DNA of 5,416 bases. It comes from an uncultured Bacteroidota bacterium. GTDB lineage: Bacteria > Bacteroidota > Bacteroidia > Chitinophagales > Chitinophagaceae. The stretch is from contig CAIWHI010000082.1 of the NCBI GenBank assembly GCA_903912435.1, positions 1-5,416 on the forward strand, given 5' to 3'. Shown here in pieces: positions 1 through 5,416 of this stretch. A program made the position numbers and the translations under genes. How positions within the stretch are numbered: the first letter of the stretch is position 1; every line of letters starts with the position of its first letter. A model generated the notes under the pieces. The model was not told the origin of the DNA and searched no databases. It saw only the letters and a program-made list of their open reading frames with translations.

Positions 1-53
1 ATTTACATTTATAATACTGTTAAGTATTAATTATTTGCATTCGCTGTTTTTTC
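1..53 (+). other. AT-rich leader upstream of the glycosyltransferase gene
   Basis: This short stretch precedes the first gene. An in-frame TAA at 21-23 and the lack of any upstream in-frame ATG fix ATG 54 as the first standard start. There is no purine-rich Shine-Dalgarno sequence; the bases just before the ATG are a run of T. A TTTG at 34-37 is only a poor match to a Bacteroidota -7 box, because the TA lies directly against it without the two-base gap. I cannot tell whether a promoter lies here or whether the gene is read from an upstream operon outside the window. Confidence 0.4.
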
Positions 54-1640
54 ATGATTAATCAAAAAGGTGGTAAGGATTTATGGGTATTCAGAGAGTC
101 GAAACAGGTAACAGGTTTTGAACGCTTTGTATTGCTCATATTGGTTATTACCGGCTTTATAGCTATTCTTCGTTTCGCCAATTGGTGGTTCATTAAGGAG
201 CATATAGGTAATGTAGTGTCATACATGGTGCTTAGCCTTGCATTCTGGTACAGCATTGTAAGGTTAATGCTTATATGGGTTAACTATCTGGGTATTAAAA
301 AGCCACCACATATTGACGCTCCAGAAGGGCTAAGGGTGGCCATTTTTACAACCAGTTCTCCCGGTGAACCATTATCCATGTTCGATAAGACTTTAGAGGC
401 ATGTGCTAAAATAAAGTACCCCCACACTACTTACCTTTTAGATGATACCCGCAACCCTGCCTTTAAAGAAGTTGCTGAAAAGCATGGTGCAGTATGGCTG
501 GAATTGGTGGGCCTGCCAGGTGCCAAAGCAGGTAAAATCAACGCAGCTCTCCAAAAAGTTACAGAAGATTTCATTCTTGTGCTGGATCCCGACCACATTC
601 CTTTTTCCGAATTTCTGGACCATACATTAGGTTATTTTCAGGATGAGAAAGTGGGTTTTGTACAGGTAAGCCAGGCATATTACAATCAGTACCGCTCCTT
701 TACCGCCCAAGGTGCTGCCGAGCAAACTTATAATTTCTATGGTCCTACACAGATGTCCTTATTCGGTTATGGATGTAGTGTAGCCATTGGCGCAAATTGC
801 ACTTTCAGGCGCAAGGCATTAGAAAGTATTGGTGGTCATGGCATTGGTTTGGCAGAAGATTTAATTACCTCCATACGAATTCATGCTGCCGGGTGGACTT
901 CCATTTATAATCCTGTTGTAGTTAGTCGTGGTCTGGTGCCTGAGGATTTTGGTTCATTTTGCAAGCAGCAATTAAAATGGGCTCGTGGCGTTTTTGAAAT
1001 GACCTTCGCCGACTTTCCCCGTTTATTTCGCAAACTTGGCTTTTGGCAAAAACTTTCCTATTTAGCTATTGGTACTTATTATACGGTAGGATTGACCCAA
1101 TTTATTTTTTGTGTCATTCCTTTTATATATTTCTTTACGGGTATACTTCCAGCTAAAATGGAGTTTGCTGAATTCCTGATTAATGGGGCTCCTATAGTAA
1201 TAGTAGCTGTTGCCATCTACCTATTCATGCAATTGTGGGTATGCCATCCACAAACCGAGAGGGGGCTGCACTGGAGGGGGATGGTATTGAAATTTGCATG
1301 CTGGCCTGTATTCCTTATGGGCTTTGTGTTATCTCTGGTGGATGCTGAAATACCCTATATCCCTACTGCTAAAAAGGCAGTTACCGGTTATATTACCCCA
1401 TTTATCCGGCCATTGATTATCCAGGTGGTGCTTTTTATTACTGCTATTCTAGGCGTGGTGGTTTATCGTCGTTACTATATGCCTGAGAGCCTTTTAGCTC
1501 AGTCGGCTGAAAAAACCTGGGGTATGATAGCATTTGCCTTCCTTGCTTTCATAATGTCATTGGGTGGGGTTTATGCCGCCTTAGAGGCCCGTAAGATGAA
1601 AGTCGAAGAGCCATGGGAAAATGTTGATTTAAATTGTTAA
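54..1640 (+). CDS. Membrane glycosyltransferase family 2, cellulose synthase-like polysaccharide synthase
   Basis: This 528-residue protein probably polymerises a nucleotide-sugar donor into a beta-linked polysaccharide at the inner membrane and passes the chain through its own membrane channel. Two hydrophobic segments (about 24-41 and 54-75) precede a cytosolic GT-A domain (about 90-320). Visible catalytic motifs are LLDD at 128-131, DPDH at 178-181 (the DxD metal/UDP site), AED at 267-269 (the TED-like general base) and QQLKW at 305-309 (QxxRW form, with Lys for Arg), followed by ARG. About five hydrophobic segments follow (roughly 333-361, 379-397, 410-429, 452-471, 489-510). YIPTAK at 435-440 matches the FxVTxK gating-loop pattern of BcsA in position and key residues. 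The C-terminus is a membrane hairpin with a short tail and no PilZ domain, so direct cyclic-di-GMP control of the BcsA kind is not expected. The GH26-like gene follows after 11 bases. The family call is firm; the sugar used (glucose, mannose or other) cannot be read from the sequence. Confidence 0.92.
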   Translation: MINQKGGKDLWVFRESKQVTGFERFVLLILVITGFIAILRFANWWFIKEHIGNVVSYMVLSLAFWYSIVRLMLIWVNYLGIKKPPHIDAPEGLRVAIFTTSSPGEPLSMFDKTLEACAKIKYPHTTYLLDDTRNPAFKEVAEKHGAVWLELVGLPGAKAGKINAALQKVTEDFILVLDPDHIPFSEFLDHTLGYFQDEKVGFVQVSQAYYNQYRSFTAQGAAEQTYNFYGPTQMSLFGYGCSVAIGANCTFRRKALESIGGHGIGLAEDLITSIRIHAAGWTSIYNPVVVSRGLVPEDFGSFCKQQLKWARGVFEMTFADFPRLFRKLGFWQKLSYLAIGTYYTVGLTQFIFCVIPFIYFFTGILPAKMEFAEFLINGAPIVIVAVAIYLFMQLWVCHPQTERGLHWRGMVLKFACWPVFLMGFVLSLVDAEIPYIPTAKKAVTGYITPFIRPLIIQVVLFITAILGVVVYRRYYMPESLLAQSAEKTWGMIAFAFLAFIMSLGGVYAALEARKMKVEEPWENVDLNC

Positions 1641-1651
1641 TATTGCACTAT

Positions 1652-2929
1652 ATGAAACGGGTGTCTTTCAGGATAATAACAACTCTTTTAGCTATTGGTA
1701 TAGCTAGCCTGATTATATATGCACTTTCTCACGCAGGTAAATCATCAAAAGGGCCTATTGAAAATGCCATGACCTATACAGGTGATGTGGTAAAGGATAT
1801 AGAACAGAAACTAATAGTAGAACAAAGGGGCGAAAAAAGAGAAGACAAGTTAAAATGGCTTGATGAATATGCAGCCAATAGAAAACTTTTATTGCACCCA
1901 ACAAAGATGCTCTTCGGCGCATTTGATAATAATACCAAAGATGGTTACGAAAGCATTGTCAGCCTTGAAGATTCCTTAAAAACCACTTTCCCCCTAATCT
2001 CTATCTATACTGCCTGGGGCGAAAAGCCAGAGGAACGTTTCCCAACTGAGAAAGTAAAAAATATATTAACCCTTGGTTCGCTTCCCGTTATTACATGGGA
2101 GCCATGGTTGAGTGATTTTCAGGAAGAGGATTATCCGGTGCAAAGAGAGGGCGATGAGCGAAACCGCAATGGTATGAAGGATGTAGCAGCAGGTGTATAT
2201 GATGCTTATGTAAACAAATGGGCAATTAATGCACGCAAAATTGGTAAACCGATTTTTCTAAGGTTTGGGCATGAGATGAACGATGGCTATAGGTATCCAT
2301 GGGGCCCACATAACAATACGCCTGATGAGTTTATCGCTGCCTGGAAACATGTGCATGATATTTTTGTGAAGCAGGGAGCTAAAAATGTAATCTGGATGTG
2401 GAGCCCGCACCCGGCTTATGAATTTAAGGAATTCTACCCAGGGGATAACTATGTTGACTATATTGGAGTTGGTGTTTTGAACTATGGCAATATAGCTGCA
2501 TGGAGTAAGTGGTGGTCATTCAAAGAGATTTTTGGCAAGTATTACAGAAAGGCAACGGCTTATAATAAACCAATTATGATTACGGAATTTGGTTCACTTG
2601 CCGTAGGTGGTAGCCGTGCCAAGTGGTATACCGATGCCCTGGACAGCCTGCCAATGAAATACCCATTGGTGAAGTCAGTATTGTTCTTCCACTTTAGTGA
2701 GGATAATACCACTACCCAGCAAACTCTTAACTGGTACATAAAAAGCGATAAACCTGTAACCAATGCCATTATAAAAACTGTGGCTAAATGGAAAGATATG
2801 GACCTAAACGAAATAGAACGTACAAGACCAAAATTCACCGACCCGGATTCAACAATTAAAGTAAAGCATTTTAAGCACAAAGGCACATCGTCAGTTAATC
2901 CAGATTCTATAAAACAAGCAGGACATTAA
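1652..2929 (+). CDS. Exported or membrane-anchored GH26-like glycoside hydrolase (beta-mannanase type fold)
   Basis: The chosen ATG gives 425 residues. A TTG at 1634, six codons earlier, would overlap the preceding gene by 7 bases, but the ATG starts cleanly with a basic MKR and a hydrophobic stretch (about 8-25) that acts as signal peptide or membrane anchor; SHA at 26-28 could be a cleavage site. A charged helical linker (about 45-80) leads to a TIM-barrel catalytic domain (about 85-385). RFGHEMN at 204-210 carries the likely acid/base Glu208 preceded by His207, and ITEFGS at 310-315 carries the likely nucleophile Glu312; these positions and contexts are typical of GH26 and clan GH-A. Other family-like pieces are TWEPW at 148-152, WMWSPHP at 248-254 and YIGVGVLNYG at 270-279. 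Known GH26 enzymes cut beta-1,4-mannan, beta-1,3-xylan or mixed-linkage glucan; the substrate here is unknown. Its position 11 bases after a polysaccharide synthase suggests it trims or releases that polymer outside the inner membrane rather than feeding on external mannan. The C-terminal 40 residues are polar and basic and not part of the barrel. Confidence 0.85.
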   Translation: MKRVSFRIITTLLAIGIASLIIYALSHAGKSSKGPIENAMTYTGDVVKDIEQKLIVEQRGEKREDKLKWLDEYAANRKLLLHPTKMLFGAFDNNTKDGYESIVSLEDSLKTTFPLISIYTAWGEKPEERFPTEKVKNILTLGSLPVITWEPWLSDFQEEDYPVQREGDERNRNGMKDVAAGVYDAYVNKWAINARKIGKPIFLRFGHEMNDGYRYPWGPHNNTPDEFIAAWKHVHDIFVKQGAKNVIWMWSPHPAYEFKEFYPGDNYVDYIGVGVLNYGNIAAWSKWWSFKEIFGKYYRKATAYNKPIMITEFGSLAVGGSRAKWYTDALDSLPMKYPLVKSVLFFHFSEDNTTTQQTLNWYIKSDKPVTNAIIKTVAKWKDMDLNEIERTRPKFTDPDSTIKVKHFKHKGTSSVNPDSIKQAGH

Positions 2930-2931
2930 GA

Positions 2932-3660
2932 TTACCTAACACTAATCACAGAAAACATATCCTGATAATTATCGGCCACCATTGTAGCATTATGGAAATC
3001 GGTTACCGATGACAATTTGGTTAGGTCTATTGTTACGGGGTTTTTCAGTATTTCTGCAATATCTACTTTTAGGTGCAATTCATTCTTGCCATTAATTACA
3101 ACAGGTTGGGCAAAGTTGAGTTTAATTGTCCTGATACAATTGGTGGGTGTCTTATATCCTCCAATATGGAATTCAAAGATTTTGCCCGGTGAATTGGATG
3201 ATGGCGATTTCCCCTCCAACTTCAAAAATATATATCCGGAATTCCATGCCCAAAACATACCATACATAGGGTCTAAAGCTCCCTCTTGTGCTCCGCTACT
3301 ATTGTGAAGGCTATCCACACCAATTGTAAATGAAATACCAGTAGTCATTCCCTCACCAATATTGTTCAAGACTATTCTTTTGGTGGTATCCTCATCCTCA
3401 TTTACCAGATAATACCCATCTTGATTTTTTATCCTTGAATCATTACTCAATAACTTGAAATTACTCAAATAGTATTTGAATTTGGTGACATTGAAGGTTT
3501 GGCCTAAATCGTTTTTATAAAAAACACTATCTAATGCCACAGGTTGACTGCCTACATAATGCTCTAATGCAATATTTAGCCTATTGCCTTTTTGTGCAAT
3601 GATATTCGAGTTGGACAACAAGACTATAATTAATAGGAAGAAATATCTTTTTACCTGCAT
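2932..3660 (-). CDS. Secreted MbnP-like protein (putative copper-handling family)
   Basis: This 242-residue protein begins with MQVKR and a hydrophobic stretch ending in IIAQ (about 6-23), a signal peptide without a lipobox Cys, so a soluble periplasmic or secreted product is likely. The start at 3660 is preferred over an in-frame ATG at 3708 because the signal peptide begins exactly there and a candidate promoter lies between the two. Family marks are FKYYLSNFKL at 61-70, the TGISFTIGVD region at 107-116, GMFWAWNSGY at 134-143 with Trp137 and Trp139, LKLEG at 146-150 and HIGGYK at 165-170. These match the MbnP family known from methanobactin operons, where the partner di-haem peroxidase MbnH oxidises a Trp of MbnP to kynurenine, which takes part in copper binding. 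Whether this homologue binds copper is inference. No MbnH-like, TonB-dependent receptor or other metal gene adjoins it: the gene stands alone, convergent with the hydrolase gene (2-base gap) and divergent from ftcD. Its only Cys is Cys175. Confidence 0.8.
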   Translation of the reverse strand: MQVKRYFFLLIIVLLSNSNIIAQKGNRLNIALEHYVGSQPVALDSVFYKNDLGQTFNVTKFKYYLSNFKLLSNDSRIKNQDGYYLVNEDEDTTKRIVLNNIGEGMTTGISFTIGVDSLHNSSGAQEGALDPMYGMFWAWNSGYIFLKLEGKSPSSNSPGKIFEFHIGGYKTPTNCIRTIKLNFAQPVVINGKNELHLKVDIAEILKNPVTIDLTKLSSVTDFHNATMVADNYQDMFSVISVR

Positions 3661-3675
3661 GTTTGAATTGTTGTA

Positions 3676-3709
3676 CAATACTAAGGATTTATTAGAAATA
3701 TGCATCAAA
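3676..3709 (-). promoter_or_regulatory. Candidate Bacteroidota-type promoter for the MbnP-like gene
   Basis: Read on the minus strand, TTTG (3709-3706) is followed after 22 bases by TAGTATTG (3683-3676), one mismatch from the Bacteroidota -7 consensus TAnnTTTG. The spacing lies within the 17-23 bases usual for this promoter class. Transcription would start near 3670, leaving a leader of only about 10 bases before ATG 3660, which excludes the upstream ATG at 3708 as a start. Such boxes occur by chance in AT-rich DNA, so support is moderate. Confidence 0.4.
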
Positions 3710-3893
3710 ATACTGCATGTGCTGTAAGTATCAAATCCAACACCATTTTCTTAACTTTTGACGATAGATGCTCTCAAAACCTTCGGGGAGTTCGTTTATT
3801 TTGCTATTGAATTATGCCCAGTTTTCCTAAAATATCTTAATGTGCTTGTCAGTAGCCCCGCCTTTAGGCCTGGGAATTTGATAAAATCTAATG

Positions 3894-3905
3894 TGGCTTT
3901 AGCCA
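3894..3905. repeat. Short inverted repeat TGGCT-TT-AGCCA
   Basis: Two perfect 5-base arms are separated by two T. The site lies about 100 bases upstream of the likely ftcD promoter and about 230 bases upstream of the MbnP-like start. It is too short for a terminator and lacks a T-run. It might be half of an operator for a dimeric regulator, but a 5-base-arm repeat in a region this size is expected by chance fairly often. Confidence 0.2.
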
Positions 3906-3996
3906 AAATCACTTTCGGTATTCCGTACGCACAAACGCAAAAAACTTTAATTCCCTTATTGTTTCTATTACTAGGGGTAAATTTCACCGCTTCACT

Positions 3997-4004
3997 TACT
4001 TTTG
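3997..4004 (+). promoter_or_regulatory. Candidate -7 box of the ftcD promoter
   Basis: TACTTTTG matches the Bacteroidota -7 consensus TAnnTTTG exactly and lies 24 bases before ATG 4029, which would leave a leader of about 15-20 bases, common in this phylum. No TTG lies at the usual 17-23 bases upstream. An alternative is TAAATTTC at 3978-3985 (one mismatch), preceded after 16 bases by TTG at 3959-3961. One of the two probably drives ftcD; the sequence does not decide which. Confidence 0.4.
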
Positions 4005-4028
4005 CACCATTCAAAAACCAGAACAATA

Positions 4029-5416
4029 ATGAACGACTTTAAGAACGCCATTATAGAGTGTGTGCCGAATTTTAGTGAGGGGCGCAATATGGATATCATT
4101 AAACTGATAACCAATGAAATAGAAAAGATAGAAGGAGTGAGATTGCTTGATGTAGACCCCGGAAAGGCTACTAACCGCACCGTGGTGACTTTTGTAGGTA
4201 ATCCATATGCTGTGGTTGATGCGGCTTTTGTAGCCATAAAAAAAGCAGGTGAATTGATTGATATGCGCCAACATACAGGCGAGCATCCCCGAATGGGAGC
4301 TACCGATGTTTGCCCTCTGATTCCGGTTTCAGGCATTACTATGGAGGAAACAGTAGAGTTTGCAAAAATGTTGGCCAAAAGGGTAGGGGAAGAGTTATCA
4401 ATTCCAGCCTATCTGTATGAGTATGCCGCAGAGGCCGATTACCGTAGGAATCTTGCTGATATAAGAAGTGGCGAATATGAAGGCTTTGCTGCGAAAATCA
4501 CAAAACCAGAATGGGAACCTGATTATGGTGCAGCTATATTCAACGAACGAAGCGGAGCAACCGTTATTGGTGCACGTGATTTCCTGATTGCCTATAATGT
4601 AAACCTCAACACTACATCTACCCGTAGAGCAAATGCAGTGGCTTTTGACATTCGCGAAAAAGGCCGTCAGAAGAAAGATGAAAAGGGAAAGGTGGTAAAA
4701 GATGCTAGTGGTGAACCAGTCTGGGAACCTGGATTATTAAAAAGTGTAAAAGCGATAGGTTGGTTTATTGAGGAATATGGCGTTGCTCAGATTTCTATCA
4801 ATCTCACCAATATGCATGTAACACCACTTCATGTGTTATTTGATACTGCATGTGTGCGTGCCACTGCAAGGGGTATGAGGGTGACAGGTAGTGAATTGGT
4901 GGGACTGGTGCCACTTCAGGCAATGTTGGAGGCCGGTAAATATTTTTTGGCAAAGCAGCAGAGAAGTACAGGAGTAGGTGAGGCTGAATTGATACGCATC
5001 GCAGTAAAATCAATGGGACTGGATGAGTTAGGCCCATTCGACCCAAAGAAAAAGATTATAGAATACCAGATGCAGGACTGGAATACCAAAAAACTGGTAG
5101 ACATGAGCCTGACTAAGTTTGCTGCCGAAACTGCCGCCGAATCCCCTGCACCTGGTGGGGGCTCTATAGCAGCATACTGTGGTGTTTTAGGGGCTGCCCT
5201 GGGTACAATGGTTGCCAATCTATCCTCACACAAAAAAGGCTGGGACGACCGTTGGGAAGAGTTTTCTATCTGGGCTGTAAAAGGCCAGGAATTGATGAAA
5301 GAGTTGTTACACCTTGTTGATGAGGATACTAACGCCTATAATGGTATCATGGCGGCTTTTGGTTTACCAAAGACAACAGACACTGAGAAAGCAGCGCGTA
5401 AAGAAGCGATTGATGC
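4029..5416 (+). CDS. ftcD: Glutamate formimidoyltransferase / formimidoyltetrahydrofolate cyclodeaminase, 3' end cut by window
   Basis: The cytosolic enzyme moves the formimino group from N-formimino-L-glutamate to tetrahydrofolate, giving glutamate, then deaminates the product to 5,10-methenyl-tetrahydrofolate and ammonia: the last steps of histidine breakdown, feeding the one-carbon pool. The window holds 462 codons from ATG 4029 with no stop. The transferase part covers about 1-330: CVPNFSEG at 11-18, DVDPGKATNRT at 41-51, and QHTGEHPRMGA at 81-91, where His82 has the same number as the catalytic His of mammalian FTCD. IGWFIEEYG at 243-251 and GSELVGLVPL at 287-296 are also typical. The cyclodeaminase part starts near 356, with the SPAPGGGS loop at 372-379 and DEDTNAY at 431-437, near the expected catalytic Asp. 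About 100 further residues should lie beyond the edge. A lysine- and glycine-rich insertion (about 211-236), absent from the mammalian enzyme, resembles Bacteroidota homologues as I recall them. No Shine-Dalgarno sequence is present; the leader is A-rich. No other hut gene is visible, although more may lie downstream. Confidence 0.95.
   Translation, partial: MNDFKNAIIECVPNFSEGRNMDIIKLITNEIEKIEGVRLLDVDPGKATNRTVVTFVGNPYAVVDAAFVAIKKAGELIDMRQHTGEHPRMGATDVCPLIPVSGITMEETVEFAKMLAKRVGEELSIPAYLYEYAAEADYRRNLADIRSGEYEGFAAKITKPEWEPDYGAAIFNERSGATVIGARDFLIAYNVNLNTTSTRRANAVAFDIREKGRQKKDEKGKVVKDASGEPVWEPGLLKSVKAIGWFIEEYGVAQISINLTNMHVTPLHVLFDTACVRATARGMRVTGSELVGLVPLQAMLEAGKYFLAKQQRSTGVGEAELIRIAVKSMGLDELGPFDPKKKIIEYQMQDWNTKKLVDMSLTKFAAETAAESPAPGGGSIAAYCGVLGAALGTMVANLSSHKKGWDDRWEEFSIWAVKGQELMKELLHLVDEDTNAYNGIMAAFGLPKTTDTEKAARKEAID

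Larger units (their letters stand above)
3661..4028. other. Divergent intergenic region between the MbnP-like gene and ftcD
   Basis: These 368 bases separate two divergently transcribed genes. Each end holds a candidate promoter (listed separately), and a short inverted repeat lies at 3894-3905. Two overlapping open frames, one on each strand (3758-4042 with a TTG start, and 3796-4026 on the minus strand), fill much of the middle. Neither shows a recognisable domain, a believable initiation region or protein-like composition, and the plus-strand one runs into ftcD, so I do not call either as a gene. I saw no tRNA, strong hairpin terminator or riboswitch. The centre (about 3720-3990) is longer than two simple promoters need, so a small RNA, a regulator site or a decayed gene remains possible. 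Confidence 0.5.

Noticed and set aside
1490..1640. Possible PilZ or other regulatory domain at the synthase C-terminus
   Set aside because: The sequence here is a hydrophobic hairpin plus a short charged tail; there is no room and no RxxxR or DxSxxG motif.
2560..2886. Minus-strand 108-codon open frame inside the hydrolase gene
   Set aside because: It is antisense to a well-supported catalytic domain including the nucleophile region; composition looks like a reverse-complement shadow.
3661..3708. N-terminal extension of the MbnP-like protein from the ATG at 3708
   Set aside because: The added 16 residues precede a complete signal peptide and the candidate promoter lies within this stretch, so ATG 3660 is the better start.
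3796..4026. Minus-strand open frame of 76 codons
   Set aside because: No domain, signal or family resemblance; it lies antisense to the ftcD promoter area and probably reflects chance openness in a short intergenic region.
3758..4042. Plus-strand open frame of 94 codons starting with TTG
   Set aside because: It has a rare start, no recognisable domain and overlaps the start of ftcD in another frame; it crosses both candidate ftcD -7 boxes.
3992..4378. Minus-strand open frames antisense to the 5' end of ftcD
   Set aside because: They are shadows of a strongly supported gene and show no protein family features.
4804..5233. Two minus-strand open frames within ftcD
   Set aside because: Both are proline/serine-rich shadows of conserved FtcD coding sequence, with no independent support.

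Overview
The window looks like a piece of chromosome from a member of the Bacteroidota. The clues are moderate AT richness, genes without Shine-Dalgarno sequences and with A/T-rich leaders, promoter-like boxes of the TAnnTTTG type, an MbnP-like protein of the form common in this phylum, and a fused FtcD carrying an insertion I associate with Bacteroidota homologues. The lineage is inferred from these features; no rRNA or other taxonomic marker is present.

Bases 54-2929 hold a two-gene, same-strand unit. The first gene encodes a membrane-embedded, processive-type family 2 glycosyltransferase resembling the cellulose synthase catalytic subunit. Eleven bases after its stop comes a membrane-anchored or exported glycoside hydrolase of the GH26-like type. 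A synthase followed directly by an extracytoplasmic hydrolase is the core arrangement of synthase-dependent exopolysaccharide systems (for example bcsA with bcsZ). I infer that the two proteins make and trim or release one beta-linked polymer. No PilZ domain, BcsB-like partner or outer-membrane export protein is visible in the window.

Bases 2932-3660, on the opposite strand, encode a secreted MbnP-like protein of the family associated with copper handling. Its 3' end lies 2 bases from the hydrolase gene, tail to tail. Upstream lies a divergent intergenic region of 368 bases with candidate promoters for both flanking genes and one short inverted repeat. The MbnP-like gene is therefore monocistronic, with no MbnH-type partner next to it.

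From 4029 to the right edge runs ftcD, the bifunctional glutamate formimidoyltransferase / formimidoyltetrahydrofolate cyclodeaminase of histidine breakdown. It is cut by the window end inside the cyclodeaminase domain.

The three units show no obvious functional link. The most interesting part is the compact synthase-hydrolase pair, which could define a polysaccharide pathway whose product cannot be read from the sequence. I see no mobile elements, CRISPR arrays, tRNAs or rRNAs.
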